The notes: generated by a model from the letters alone, not told the origin. Shown: positions 1 to 11,633, counted from the first letter of the stretch. The stretch is DNA of 64,000 bases from Blattamonas nauphoetae (GCA_033064195.1 JARBJD010000237.1:53949-117948), one strand, 5' to 3'. Numbers and translations: made by a program.

Positions 1-1569
1 AATGCGCACACTCACCTCGATCTCCCTCTTCACGTCGAAGCAGTCCATCAGCTCCTGTGTGAACACTGGCATGGTTTCATTCAGCTCGTTCAAATGATCC
101 GTGATGAACGAATTGTCCAACAGCTTGTCAATCGACACTCCATCGTTGATGAGACGTCGAGTCAGCACAATCGCTGCACTGATCAGCGGTGTCCCTCCGA
201 TTCTGTCGCCCACATCTCGATTCAGCTGGAACGGATCCTCAATATGGAACGGAAGATCGAGACTATTATTCTGGTGGACAGGAACATTTGGGCCTCGTCG
301 GATTGACAAAACACCCTCGCGGACAGTCGCCGAGTGGAGGCGGGTGTGGAAGAATCGGGTCATGAAATCGAAGAACCCAAGGAAGATTTGAGCAAGCGAA
401 TGCGTGTTTTCGGGACGTGGTTTCGTCGGTGGAAACTGTTTTGCAAGTTGAGGGGGAACAGCACCTGGATTGTGAGACGTCCATGGCTCGATGTCAGTTG
501 AGAAGCGAACAGACCCGCCGACGAGCTTAGCATCGACTATTTTGGAAGGATCGGACAATTCGATATAATTTCGGGACTGAAGGGTCGGGATGATGGGTGG
601 GGAGCAACATTGGAGGTAGTGGAGTCCAAGGAGGGTCCAGCCATAACTCGAGAGCTGTCCGTTCCGTGAATCTGCAATTAGCCAAGCCTTACTCCATTTT
701 TTGAGGAGGAGAAGGAACAGACGGACACGGGGGTCCATCTGGCAGTAAACAGAGATGAGTTGGGAGTTGTGACAGCCCATCTTGTTGTCAAGCACAATAT
801 CCACAAGTGTGTGTATTCGATCAGCTTCATCGGCATCCCCTGTTCCCCAAATATCTGTCTTTGTTTCTGTTTTGATCACTGGGACACGTGCGTGGAGGAT
901 TGTGTCGTGGATCACATAATTGTTCTCTGCCATGACGTCAGAGACAAGGGAAAGGTACGATCGAGGGTCAAGGACGGGTTTAGCCGGGTTGATGGATAAA
1001 TCAATGTCTGACCCAAATGAAAACACCGATGAGCGAGCCGATCCAAATAATTCGACAGAGATAGTTTCCTGGAACGCGGCCTCGAGTATGTTTTCCAGCT
1101 GCTTCATTTCTGTTTTAATTCTTTCTTCGTGGACTTTAGTGACCGTGTCGAGTGACGTAGACAGGATTTGCTTGATACAGTCCGAATCACCAGGTCGCTC
1201 TTGAAGTTGGCTCTCGAAGAGGCGAGCCCACGGTGTGGTCTTGTAAAAAGAACTCATTTTAAAAGTAGGAACACGGATGACAGATGATCCCAACGGTTTG
1301 AGTTCTTGGAGTGGGGTTGCTGCGAGAGGGCCATGTGTATTGACGATGGTGGCTGACGGAGGAGATTGAGATGGTGAAGGCACTGGAAGTGGAGATTGCG
1401 ATTTACCATCTCCGTCTGACACAGGAAAATGGTTGAGAAGCGTGTTTAAGCGGACTCTTTGAGTTGTTTTGCGGTTTGATGTTTGAGTGATTGTAAGCAA
1501 AGGAGAGATAGGAGATGGCTCGGGAAGAGAGAGGAGTGGAGGTAATGGAGGGGAACCGGGACTTTCCAT
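1..1569 (-). CDS. Non-canonical poly(A) polymerase / terminal uridylyltransferase (partial, 3' end outside window)
   Basis: The exon runs from ATG at 1569 down to base 16, where GTGAGTG looks like a splice donor, so the C-terminus lies outside the window. The family adds A or U residues to RNA 3' ends (Cid1/TUTase, TRF4-like). The nucleotidyltransferase signature is clear: a Gly-Ser pair at about residues 176-177, then FGSDIDL with the two metal-binding Asp at about 188 and 190, and a third Asp in LVDIVLDN at about 257. The central PAP-associated helix follows, with the typical motif QLSSYGWTLLGLHYLQ. The first ~105 residues are proline/serine-rich; a second in-frame ATG at 1257 could be an alternative start, but an in-frame stop upstream of 1569 and the open frame between favour the longer form. 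No RNA-binding domain is visible in the part present. The choice between poly(A) and poly(U) activity cannot be made from sequence. Confidence 0.9.
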   Translation of the reverse strand, partial: MESPGSPPLPPLLSLPEPSPISPLLTITQTSNRKTTQRVRLNTLLNHFPVSDGDGKSQSPLPVPSPSQSPPSATIVNTHGPLAATPLQELKPLGSSVIRVPTFKMSSFYKTTPWARLFESQLQERPGDSDCIKQILSTSLDTVTKVHEERIKTEMKQLENILEAAFQETISVELFGSARSSVFSFGSDIDLSINPAKPVLDPRSYLSLVSDVMAENNYVIHDTILHARVPVIKTETKTDIWGTGDADEADRIHTLVDIVLDNKMGCHNSQLISVYCQMDPRVRLFLLLLKKWSKAWLIADSRNGQLSSYGWTLLGLHYLQCCSPPIIPTLQSRNYIELSDPSKIVDAKLVGGSVRFSTDIEPWTSHNPGAVPPQLAKQFPPTKPRPENTHSLAQIFLGFFDFMTRFFHTRLHSATVREGVLSIRRGPNVPVHQNNSLDLPFHIEDPFQLNRDVGDRIGGTPLISAAIVLTRRLINDGVSIDKLLDNSFITDHLNELNETMPVFTQELMDCFDVKREIEVSVRI

Positions 1570-1787
1570 AATCGTGATACCCTGTTTTAGGAACTTTCAC
1601 CAGTCGCGGCGGATCGTAACCAGCATTAAAAAAGCAAAGTCTCAACGTATTGAAGATAAGAATATAAAGAAGAAAGAGCCCACTAAAAATCAACCATTTA
1701 AGACTGGTCTTGACCTTACATGATCTGCAACAGTTTCTCAATCTCGAAAGCCATGTGAAGGACAAGCTTGTATTTTTCCCTATTCTG

Positions 1788-2666
1788 TCACATTTGTCCA
1801 GCCAATTCTTGCTCCAGTGCCTCAAAAACCTCGCTCGGAATTATTCTCATTGCATTGTCGTCGTTGCCATCTTCCTCCGTGCCTTCGACCATCTCTTCCA
1901 GCATCTCCTGCGAGAGTGCGAGTAGGAAGACAGACTCATCGTCACTTGTCAAAAACGGAGGAAACGATTCAAACCAATTATTTCCGCTTTTGGGTTTCGA
2001 TTCCGACGCTGCATTGACTGACAGAATGTGCGAGATCATTCATCCCACGTTGAGCTGGACCGAAGACATGTAAGACTTGACCGATTTGTAACACGAAGCA
2101 CACTGCCCATTCTGCGACACTTCCTCTGGCGGGTGGGTCTCATCCAGCAACATCGAGTATCGATTCACCCTCAAGTTGAGAACGAATTCGATCTCTTCCA
2201 TTCCGGTGCTTTTCAAAATCGGCAGAGACACGTCGAGGGAGAGGCAGGGTGCGAACGGGTGAGGTTTGGGTGCAGACCTGTTCATTTCGTTCTCTGCGCC
2301 CAGCTTGGACGAGAATCAGAAGGGGAAGGGTGCGTGGGCTCAGGTCTTGGACGATTCGGAGGACTTCACATTGAAGGCACCGAATTGGCCTGTTAAGCTG
2401 TGTCCAGTCGAGGTGGCAATGTCCAGTCCAATGTCCAGTCTCCTATTTAGGAGCCGAGGGAGTTCATAAAACCGGGCAATGGGTGAAATCCAAGTCATTG
2501 CAACAAAATGACTCGAAACGACAAGGGAAGGTGTTCTGTGGGCAGAGTAGAGATATTTCAGCAGATTGAGGTCAATTGTGTCCGGAGAACTGAATTCTCG
2601 GATGGAAATGGGATGATCATTCCAAACCACATCCTTTTCTCCTCGAATTATCAATTCTACAAACAT
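1788..2666 (-). CDS. Probable multi-exon gene, unrecognised
   Basis: Three minus-strand open segments at about 2666-2510, 2285-2050 and 2039-1788 have protein-like composition and are separated by plausible acceptors (AACAG near 2287, TGTCAG near 2020). The middle segment has a CASC cysteine pair and the last is acidic, ending in LAGQM. No family was recognised. The exon joins are not certain; the segments may belong to one gene lying just upstream of the poly(A) polymerase gene. Confidence 0.35.
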
Positions 2667-4625
2667 ATTCTTGCAGCAATGATCTCAAAGATGGAATAAT
2701 TGATATGGCGAGGGTGGATATCAGAACCTGGCTGGTAAAAATGACACAAGGCAAAACAGTGTGATTAGTGACGAATTAAGTGAAAAGAAGACAAAAGATA
2801 CAGCAGCCGACCTTCAGCTTGTTGTGATTCTTCTGAATTTCCTTCGACGATTGGCTCAGTCTATTTTAGGGCTGGTTGAGATCTTACAAACATCAACAGC
2901 GCGTCTATGTTCGTTCTTCCTCGCATCCCCTTCCTTGTTTGCTTTTCATTCACCGTCACTCCCTGTTCAGATCGAAGCGAGCGTCCAAGAATCTTTGATT
3001 CCCCTCCTTTCCGATTTTCGCAAGTGTAATCATCAAGGCCATGTACAAGTAGAAATACGCCGAGTTCGAAGGGACCAGAACACAAATTCAGTCGAGGGTG
3101 CATGTGTATGACCAAAAAAAGAGTAGGCGAGACCGTTAACAAGTGTGATCATGATTTAGAGGAAGGTCTTGAGGAAAGCGATTGTGAAGAATACCCGGTT
3201 GAAGAAGCTGTGTTCAACGACGTTGACTTCGTTGGAGCATTGTCGTGTGGGGGGAAATGTTGAATTCTGGAGGTTAAGGAGAAAAAGAGAAGAAGGATCA
3301 ATGTGGAGAATGTGAAAGATTATGAAGAACGGAGATATCTCTTGAGAGGACAATGAAGATGAGATGAAATTTCTGGGAATTCATTCTGACAAACCTTGTA
3401 TCGATGAGAAATTCTTCTCTTCCATTGTTTTCGCAAAGTATTTCATTGTCCTGAACTTTCGGTTCTTCTTTCTTCTCGACTTGTTTTGTTGATTCCTTAT
3501 TTTCTTCACCGATTGATTCGGCCATCGTTTGATCAGTTAGAGTTACAACAAGCGCAACAGTGTGTTCTTGTTCAATCTTGTTCTGGCTGGGTTCTGGAGA
3601 CTTCACTTCCTTTGGAATCACAACTGTCTTCGAATCTTTCTTCTCATCATCTGATTCCATATTCCTAGCTACCATCTCCTCTGATTCTTGCCTCTTCGCC
3701 TCGGCCTGTTTCGCGATCTGCTCAAATCTCCCCTTAACTCCCGATCTATATGTCGAATGTGAAGATATGAATGAGGAGGGTCAAATACGATGAAAAAATG
3801 TCAAAAAAATGAATAAGCAAGAGATTCAAACCGATGGCAACAGATCTCCCATCCTAGTGCATATTGGGGAACAATATGCCCGTCGTCTTGGAGGTTCCCT
3901 TTGAAAATACTCTGAGTCCATTTTCTACCAATTCGATGACAGTTGTTCATTTCTTCTCAGAGGAGAAGACGTCCGACAGTTCGATCGTGTTGACTTTTCG
4001 CTTGTGGATGAATGAGCACCCTGTTCCTGCAAGAGATGGAGAGAAAAAGTGAAGGAAGTGGCTAGAAATTGAAAATAAAGAGAGAAAACACTATCAACGG
4101 CGACTCAAACTGTTCTGAGTTTGGACACATCCAGGGGCAGCAAAATGCAGAGATGAAGGCACTACCTCGCTCAAACAAAGTGATGAGGTCTAAGACTAAT
4201 CAAAAAAGTGAGAGATGGGTGGTAATATCACACCAACATCGAAATGGAGAAGCAACTGTGACCCTTTATAGATGTGGATTGGACGTCCAGGACTGGATGT
4301 CCAATCGGACAGTCCATTTTTGCCGACTCTTTGAAAACTTCAAAAACGGTATGCACTAATTGAGAAGACATCAGAACAAAAGTATCAGCGAAATGTCCAA
4401 TGACATCCAATGACGTCCAATGGTGGGTGGATCAAGCAACTCGTCACTAGAAGAAGAGTATCATCGGATTCTCACCATTTCGCTGATTTTCAAGAGACTA
4501 TTCTCATTTTCAAGTGAAAGGAAACCAATATATGGAATGAGAGTAAAATGAACAGGATCAAAATTGAATATCCAATCGAAGTCAATTGTCCAGTCCAACG
4601 CTGGCACCGTCCAATCCAATTAACA
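2402..4625. repeat. Dispersed GTCCAAT/GTCCAGT short motif clusters
   Basis: Clusters of the octamer-like motif TGTCCAAT or TGTCCAGT occur at about 2402-2443, 4288-4320, 4393-4423 and 4582-4622, several in tandem and in both orientations. No other part of the window shows such clusters by eye. The clusters lie where coding signal is weak. Function unknown. Confidence 0.35.
3298..3754 (-). CDS. Probable exon of a charged protein, unrecognised
   Basis: A minus-strand frame is open from an acceptor-like CATATAG at about 3750 through an internal Met at 3675 to 3298. The first part reads SGVKGRFEQIAKQAEAKRQ and continues as a Glu/Lys-rich helix, a composition seen in cytoskeletal linker proteins, but no named domain was recognised. 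The last ~25 residues look non-coding, so a donor may lie near 3400. A possible downstream or neighbouring exon at about 3955-4035 ends in LSDVFSSEKK and a stop. Confidence 0.35.
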
Positions 4626-4995
4626 TGCCAAGCACCGAACCAGCGACAGGAAAGACGGACTGAGATCAGAAAGAAGAGCTTCCTCGTCGAGATTGACGAG
4701 TTCACTCTCCGCTCGTCGTTCAGAAAAGTGGAAGGGGTCGTATTTGTGAGAAGAACAGGGGTATACGACCCCACACTGACTTTGAGATGGATTGGAGACG
4801 GAACCACAATACCCTGGCTCCTCTGGGTCCACACCAGTATCGAAACTTCGTGAATGACGAATTGACCTTTTGTCTTTCCGCTTCAATTCATCCAAATAGC
4901 GAAATCATTTTTGACATTTCTCTTCTCGAGAGTTTCTTCTGGAAAGAACACGAGAAACACATGGTGTTTCTTTGTTTATCAATCCATATTTTTGT

Positions 4996-5022
4996 GATGG
5001 GGAGATCTTCGATTGACAGTTC
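4996..5022 (+). promoter_or_regulatory. Conserved upstream block of kinase-SPRY genes (copy 1)
   Basis: The block TGGGGAGATC followed by GATTGACAGTTC lies 23-49 nt before the ATG at 5045. Nearly the same text lies at the same distance before the ATG at 25625, and a related form (GGGGGGATC) precedes the ATG at 19938. It may be a promoter or initiator element, or 5'-UTR kept by recent duplication. Confidence 0.5.
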
Positions 5023-5044
5023 TCACAAACGCCATATTGTTGAA

Positions 5045-7133
5045 ATGGCGGATGTGATCGAAGTTCCCAAAGGATGTATGTTCTCATCTTGCGTTTCATT
5101 GATGATTCATCTCTCTTCTTTGCTCAGATACATACCTGAGAACCATCAGTTCTGGTGGCTTCGGAAGTGTTGTGGAAATGGTTGAGAATTCAACGAAGAT
5201 ACACTATGCGGGAAAGATGATTCCGTGCATGACTGGAAAAGACAACAAACGAATAGCTGATGAAGTTATTCGACTTCGACTCTTCGCTCATCCAAGAATT
5301 GTTGGACTGAAAGAAGCGACAACGACGGTAAACATGAAAGTGATTGTGATGGAACTGGGAGGACAATCGCTTGCGGAGATCGTGAAAGACTACACATCTC
5401 GTGGAATTCTTGTGCCTCGCGAAGTCTGCTCATTTCTTGTGATTCCTCATTGCTTTATTGAGTTTTGATGACTTTTCTCCCTCTATTCTTCTGATTATGT
5501 CATTTTTCTGCTGTTTGTTGATTTTCAGGTTGTTTATCGAGTGATGGTTGATGTGTCGTCTGCGCTGAATTTTATGCACAACCACTCAAGTGAAGCGACA
5601 GCACATGGAGATGTGAAGATGGAGAACATTCTTCTTTTCGCTAGGGGACACTTCAAACTGTGTTTGTCTTTCCATTTAAATATTTCTTTCTCATTCTTTG
5701 CTACCATCATTCTGTGATTCCTTCCTCTAATCGTTTTCCTTCTTTATTCATGTTCTTTTTCATATTTTGTTGATTCAGGTGATTTGGGGGCAGCAGAATC
5801 GGATGATGTGAGCAGCACGCGTTCGGTGATGTCTCAACTGTACGTGTCGCCGGAACGAATAGAATCGGACACAGGAAGGGCGACGTGCTCATCGGATGTG
5901 TGGGCGTTGGGGATTGTTCTTCACTGGCTTCTGTTTGGAGAACCGCCTTTCAAGAGTCAGAATGCAGCTCGATTGATTCAAGAGATTGGGTCGTTCCAAG
6001 TGTCGATGATTGGGTCGAGTTGTGGAGGGGAAGAACGCGCACTTCTGATGCGAATGTTGGATCCTGTTTGTTTTCTCTCTTCTTTCTTCATTCTCTTCAT
6101 TTTTTTTATGTTTTTTTTGTATTCTGTTCAGAATCCAACAACTAGAGTGACAAGTTCTCAATTATCTTCTTTTGGAGTGTTTCGTTGCCTCGTGAACACT
6201 GCCTCAGCAGTTTGGAGACTGAAAGACGCCGACGACAAAGAACTCCATTCCGAAAACGAGACATTGAAGAGAGAACTCCATCTGAAAGAAGATAAATTGA
6301 AGACAACAGAACGAGAACTCGAAACCGAAAGAGCAGCCCACAAACATTCTGTGGACAAACTGAGTGCAGAACTGAACAGCCTGAAAGAGAAGCTGGCCAA
6401 ATCGGAATCGGAAAGACAAGCAGCTGAAGCGAAATTAGTGAGACTGGAACAAGATCCTCCGAAGATCGCAGCGATGCGAGTTGAGTCTCAGTCTGGCACA
6501 GCGCCTGGAAGGAATGAAGATGAGCGCGGTGAAACTGAGGGACGACGCGAACGAAGACAAGGAACTGTCGGACACTCTCAAATCGGAGCAGCAGCGATCG
6601 AACTGTTCAATCAAGATGAATGGACAGTGTCTGGAAATGTCTTCACAAAAAGACTGATTACATTTGATTCGCTTGTCTCGTTCGAGTTTGGGGCAGTCGT
6701 GGCTCGTCTGTCACTCACAATCAGAAACGGACTGAACAAATCTTTCGCAGTTGGGATCGTCTCGTCCAATCTGAGCAACGAGGCTCTAACAAAATACTTT
6801 CCCAATCTGAAGGGAGGAGCTGGATGGAATGTGTATCCCACATATCGATTTGCCAGGCAGAATGGGCAAAGGACAGACATGGGATCGGCATGTTTGGGAG
6901 GAAGAAATGGACAGCGAGTGGTGTTGGAGGCAGATGGACGAAGAGGAAAGCGAACCCTGAAACTGTCGCAAGATGGAGAGACACAGCCAGTCTTCTTCAC
7001 GAACATCCCTATTCCCTTCCGATTCGCTGTTTGCATCATCAGTCCGAAGGATGCAGTTGAGATTGAGTCAGTTTCAGTTGTGTCCTCGCCGCAGATGGTT
7101 GGAGGAACGATTGCTGTCGCGATGGATGAATAA
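5045..7133 (+). CDS. Protein kinase - coiled coil - SPRY-like protein (family member 1)
   Basis: Exons 5045-5075, 5128-5423, 5529-5661, 5779-6065 and 6132-7133 give 582 residues. Kinase domain, residues about 11-275: glycine loop SSGGFGSV, Lys40, Glu56, catalytic HGD with Asp137, Lys139 and Asn142, DLG with Asp155 in place of DFG, SPE in place of APE, and a C-lobe ending NPTTRVTSSQL. All catalytic residues are present, so activity is plausible; HGD and DLG are non-standard. Residues about 277-365 form a long Lys/Glu-rich coiled coil. From about 408 to the end is a SPRY/B30.2-like beta domain (GQRVVLEADG, TLKLSQDGE, FFTNIP), in other proteins a protein-binding module. The fourth intron (6066-6131) is 66 nt, has no in-frame stop, and would add a hydrophobic stretch if kept. 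Substrate and partners are unknown. Confidence 0.88.
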
Positions 7134-7466
7134 AGCAGAACACACCATTTCACACTTTCATCATTCTCTTCTCTCTTCATTATTCCTTTCACGCACGATC
7201 AGTCGAAAGATGTTTTATTTGATCTGAATGACTTTGATTCGGTTTCTCAACGAGACCAGGTGTCAAGAAAACGTGCCTGACATGACATAAAGTAAGAAGA
7301 ATTGTGAATCAAGAGGAAGCCAGCGTTAGAAAGACCGATGACCATTTATTCATCGACGGTCTGCTCCACTCAGAATCAAGACGAGAGCAGTGACTCGGCT
7401 CAGAAGCGTGCACTTCGCCTCAACTCAACGAATGGACAATCGCAGAAACCTGTCACTCTTTTCTCG

Positions 7467-8399
7467 TCAACTCGCATTTGCTCCCAGAAAACGCGAGAGC
7501 TTCAAGCCATCTTCAACAAGAAAGGAGCCGATGTATCCAGACTGATCGTGACGCAGCATCTGTTCGAGTGTGTCTTCGAAGCCTTCCCAAAACAGAGCTT
7601 GGATCATCCGTTTTGCAGATTGGACCAATTCTGGGCCTTGGTCCTTCCATTCTTTCAGCGAAAAGTTGATGTCGTTGAGAAGACGCCTGTTCAAGTGAAG
7701 ATCTTCGTTGAGGATGTGCCGATTTGAGACCAGATATTTCAAAAATTGAGAGGACGGAACCACAACCTTCTGAAAGACGATTTCGCGATGGGTCCATGTG
7801 TCGACAGTGGGAGTGACGCCAACGTCCCTGAGATAGAACGGATACGCGAGGTGGATGCTTTCGGTGACGATCCAGATGAGACAGTTGTGAATCGCTTCAT
7901 TTCCCCAAATTGGCAGTTTGTGAGGTCGAACAGTCGCGAAGACTTTGGTGATTAGATCAGATTCCACAAGTTGATATCGAATTTCTTGTGACAAATATCT
8001 GGTTGTCTTGTGAAGTAACGACAACGCTGTAGAGATCACAGGTGAGTGAGGTGATGATAAAATAGTGATAATGTTCTCAAAAAAGCCGGAGAACGACCCA
8101 GATGAAGATGGAACGAGGTCAGTGGCGAGTTTCATCGCACCGCGTTTGTTGGCATATTCATGCTCGAGGCTCATCAAAAACCGGGCAGCTCTGTCTTGAA
8201 GGGCATTGTCAAATGGATATGCCTCTTTCACGAGGGTAACTAGTGAACGATATATTCGTGATTTGTCCTCAAACGACAATTCGGAGTTCGGAACGAAATT
8301 CAGGAATGATTCCTGCAATAGTTTGTCGGTTGAAAGTGATTCCGGCGAATGATGTATAGAGGCATCGATCGGATGATTTAAGGTGGAATTTGTTAACAT
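7467..8399 (-). CDS. HEAT-like helical protein, short form
   Basis: A single open frame of 310 residues. It belongs to the same family as the genes at 21439 and, more distantly, 39040 and 48300: it shares LQESFLNF near the start, a repeated LVxSDL and PSS motif pattern, and KRMIQALFWEGFEDTLEQML near the end. The all-helical, Leu-rich pattern suggests HEAT/ARM-type repeats, which bind other proteins; no catalytic motif is seen. Compared with the gene at 21439 it lacks about 40 residues after RHILNEDL, an internal deletion that keeps the frame. It lies tail-to-tail with kinase gene 1, about 330 nt away. Confidence 0.7.
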   Translation of the reverse strand: MLTNSTLNHPIDASIHHSPESLSTDKLLQESFLNFVPNSELSFEDKSRIYRSLVTLVKEAYPFDNALQDRAARFLMSLEHEYANKRGAMKLATDLVPSSSGSFSGFFENIITILSSPHSPVISTALSLLHKTTRYLSQEIRYQLVESDLITKVFATVRPHKLPIWGNEAIHNCLIWIVTESIHLAYPFYLRDVGVTPTVDTWTHREIVFQKVVVPSSQFLKYLVSNRHILNEDLHLNRRLLNDINFSLKEWKDQGPELVQSAKRMIQALFWEGFEDTLEQMLRHDQSGYIGSFLVEDGLKLSRFLGANAS

Positions 8400-8496
8400 A
8401 AGAGTGAATCAGTGATCGAACCATTTTTTTGGTAGAACAGACAGCACAATTCAAGAAGCCGTTTTTCTTATCTCCATGAGAATCAAACGGAACTTT

Positions 8497-8808
8497 TCAA
8501 CTGATAGACAATTTTTCAAACCAATCATTTTCTTTTGACCATGGAAAGTAGAGATAAAAGTCTTGAATCGTGTCACGATCCTGGATGAACAATGAATGAT
8601 TATTGACGACTCTTTTGGTCATCCCATTCATCTTGTCCAAATATCTTTGCCCCGACGGATTCTCACTTCCTGATGGGGAAGCCTTAACTTGAGGAGCTGA
8701 ATGTGAAATGAGGATTTCTTTCAACTTTGTCAGTCCAGCCCGCATCCACAGTCGGAAATGACCCTCCCAGACAAGAAGCGTATTGAGGATCGCAATGCGA
8801 TTCAGCAT
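8497..8808 (-). CDS. Small open frame, unrecognised
   Basis: An open frame of 103 residues lies just after the stop of the ARM-SPRY gene (8871). It starts MLNRIAILNTLLVWEGHFRL and ends WSKENDWFEKLSIS. Composition is protein-like but there is no match to a family I know and no intron evidence. It could be a small gene, a terminal exon, or chance. Confidence 0.25.
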   Translation of the reverse strand: MLNRIAILNTLLVWEGHFRLWMRAGLTKLKEILISHSAPQVKASPSGSENPSGQRYLDKMNGMTKRVVNNHSLFIQDRDTIQDFYLYFPWSKENDWFEKLSIS

Positions 8809-8870
8809 GATTCATCGATGACTCAGACGAGACGATCAATTGATAATAGTGAGTCTGAAGAAAGTCAGTT

Positions 8871-11157
8871 TCATTCATCCATTTCGGCAGGAGTAGTTCC
8901 TCCAACCATCTGCGGCTCGGATACAACATCAACTGATTCAATCTCAACTGCATCGTGTTCGTTATAGATCCACACAGCAAATCGGAAGGGAACTGGGATG
9001 TTCGTGAAGAAGACTGGCTGTGTCTCTCCATCTTGCGACAGTTTCAGTGTTCGCCTTCCATCTCGCCCATCCGCCTCCAACACCACTCGTTGACCCTTTC
9101 TTCCTCCCTCACATGCAGAAACTCTGTTTTTCTCTTTCCCATTCTGTCTGGCACTTCGGAGCAATGGATGTACGTCCCATCCTGCTCCTCCCTTCAGATT
9201 GGGAAAGTAATCAGAGGGAGAGATGCGGCTCAGATTGGATGAGATGATCCCAACAGCGAAATTGCTGTGCGGTCCTTTTCTGATTGTGAGAAACAGACGA
9301 GCCACAACTTCCCCGAACTCGAACGAGACAAGCGAGGCATCAGACTTTTTTGATTTCGTGAAGACATTTCCAAACAATGTCCAATTCGTCTTGTCGAACA
9401 GTTCGATCGCTTCTGCTCCCATTCTCGGTTGTCGATTTCGTTCCTGTTCAGCCCATCTTCTGGCTTGTTCCATCATTTGTTGGTTCTTCGCTCGCTCGGC
9501 TTCCATCGACAGTTTCATCGTGTTCAGCTCTTCCAGTTTCTTGTCTAACTCCTCTCGTCTTTCATCTTCTTTCTTCTTCATCTCTTCTCGTTCTCTCTCC
9601 CTCTCCGTCTCTCGCAGATGATCCTTCTCTTCCATCTCCCTCATCTTCATCCGCAGTTGCTCTTCCATCCTCTGCTTCTCCTTTCCGATGTCCAGTCCAA
9701 TCATCCCATCTGGCTTCTCTCGTCGAGGCACGATAGTGTGGGGAAAGTGTTCCATCAGTACGTCTGTCACTTCTTTCCGGAGTGCCTTTCGATGCTGATC
9801 CAACTTGACTGAATGTTTCTGTCGGAACAGTTCTGCCAGCATCTCACCCAGTGTGCTCTCGATCAGAGAGAGTGCCGACGAGCTGTCGGCCAAAAGCGAC
9901 CTCCTTGATTCTTCCTCATCCCCCAAAGCTTCTTCTTGTTGGTCATTCAGCATTCTCTGCTTGCTCTCTGACCTCTTATTCTCACTCGAAATGAATTCAG
10001 AAAGACCAGTGCAAAGTCTGTCCAATCCTCCAACCAACGACATCGTTCGATTCGTCCAGCTCTCGCTTCCATTCCAGGTTGAAATCAATGTCAGACATTG
10101 CGAGCACAGCCCTTCAACAATCCCACAATTCAGAATCCCTTCCACGTCGTTCGATGACAGACACACACTGCACAGATGCCTGACACACAACACAAGAAAG
10201 CAACATCACAACACAACACCAGAAGAGGACAAGAAGAGAAGGACCAGCAGAGAGGAGAGAGAGAAGGAGAAAGAATGAAGAGATCAAGAAACAAACCCAA
10301 TCGCATGTGACGCAGCTTCTCCAACTCCATTCTCCGATTTCTGAGTTCCATTCGAAGACAAACAATCACAGAAATCAGGAACAATCATAACACAATAATC
10401 ATCACAAAAGAGAGAGGATGTGAGAGATGAGAAGAAGAGAGGAGACACACTGAGATCAGACCAACGAGGGAAGGAAGAAGAGAGCTCACTCGAGTCCGGA
10501 CAGGCAGCGATGCGCCACTCACAACCAATGACACCACACTCGTCACACATACCTGCCACATCAAACACAACCAGTGAACGAAGGAGAACGATTTCGAGTG
10601 AAAGAGTGAGAAAGAAGAGCGACAGACGAAGAGTTGGTCTGAGCAAGGTTCGGACAATGTGCAGCACAATTCTTCCAACAATCCACTCGACACCACACAC
10701 GCACTCATCTCTCCCACTCTTTGCTCATCTAATTGTAACAGAAAAGAAAAGAAGTGTAAGAATGAGGAAAAATATAGAAAAAGCAGATGAATCGACAAAT
10801 CAATAAAAAATACGAATGGGAAAGAATAAACAGACCTGAGAGAATTGTGGAGTGGACAGAAAGAACGATTTCCATTTTTGTTTGTCCATCGCCGATCTTC
10901 AACTGGGAAAGACATTCAGTGAAAAATGGCATCTGAATAAAACAGAAATGATATGAGGAGAAAGTTATGGGTGGAACGAAGAAAATGATGGTAGAATTCC
11001 ATGGAAAAACGAATAATGTGCATGAGCGGAAAAATGAATTGTGAATGTTCCAGAGGGACACAAGAAGTTTTCAGACCATGTTTTCGGGGAGTAAAGTGCC
11101 ATCTGTAGTATCAGTCGGAAGATTGAATGCGGACTCTATCAACTTTCGATTCATCAT
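8871..11157 (-). CDS. ARM-like - coiled coil - SPRY-like protein
   Basis: Exons on the minus strand: 11157-11077, 10932-10836, 10728-10553, 10340-10297 and 10179-8871, giving 568 residues. An in-frame TGA lies just before the ATG pair at 11157. All joins keep frame and use GT..AG. The first ~190 residues are helical with ARM/HEAT-like units (for example HLCSVCLSSNDVEGILNCGI and SSGLLEELCCTL). The middle is a long coiled coil rich in Glu, Arg and Lys. The last ~170 residues are the same SPRY-like domain as in the kinase genes, with GQRVVLEADG, TLKLSQDGE and PQMVGG. So the SPRY end is shared but the front end is not a kinase. The layout recalls TRIM proteins, although I see no RING or B-box. 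Function unknown; a scaffold or adaptor role is inference. Confidence 0.8.
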
Positions 11158-11372
11158 ATTTCCATATCATTCTTCATTTAGTAACTGGTTTGTTTTGGGA
11201 CGATTTAGGGAAGAGTCGAGGAGAGGGAAGCCGAGTATTGAACAGGATTCACCCAGATTCTCAAAAACCGATTATTCTCATAAAGTGGGGATGAAACACG
11301 ATGGATTGGAGTAAACACGAAAGAGGGAGAGATGGGAGAACAAAATGAGAGAGTGGAAGGAAGGGTACTTAC

Positions 11373-11633
11373 AACTCCCGCCTTCCTTTGCAAATAGTTC
11401 TTCTTGCAAAGACAACACACATGCATCTTCTTCTTGTTTTTGCATTTGTTGCACAGTCGAGCTGCTGTTGATCCTCGGCGGTGATTCTTGCACGTGAGGC
11501 ATTTTCCATTCCACGCCTTTCTGCAGTCATTGCACGTGTTTGGGGGACATGACAGTTCGGCCTTCCCGCCACATTGGTAACACGCGTTTTTACATTCGTC
11601 TTTGGAGCAGACTGTGGGTATGTTGTATGTCAT
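11373..11633 (-). CDS. Small zinc-ribbon protein, CRIPT-like cysteine pattern (3' exon uncertain)
   Basis: The first exon runs from ATG at 11633 to a consensus GTAAGT donor at 11372. It encodes 87 residues with many zinc-type pairs: CYQC, CNDC, CLTC, CNKC and CCLC. The second half (CLTC, then CNKC, then CCLCKK) follows the spacing of the C-terminal half of CRIPT, a small conserved cysteine-rich protein; the first half is unlike CRIPT. The next exon is not certain: acceptors near 11270 or 11260 would add about 20-30 residues and could end at the TGA at 11167-11169, just before the next gene. Confidence 0.6.

Noticed and set aside
10130-10560. Cysteine pairs (CDEC, CDC, CSVC) read as a RING or B-box before the coiled coil
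   Set aside because: The frame-consistent splice model makes the CDEC segment intronic (it starts with a GTATGT donor), and the rest reads as ARM-like helices.
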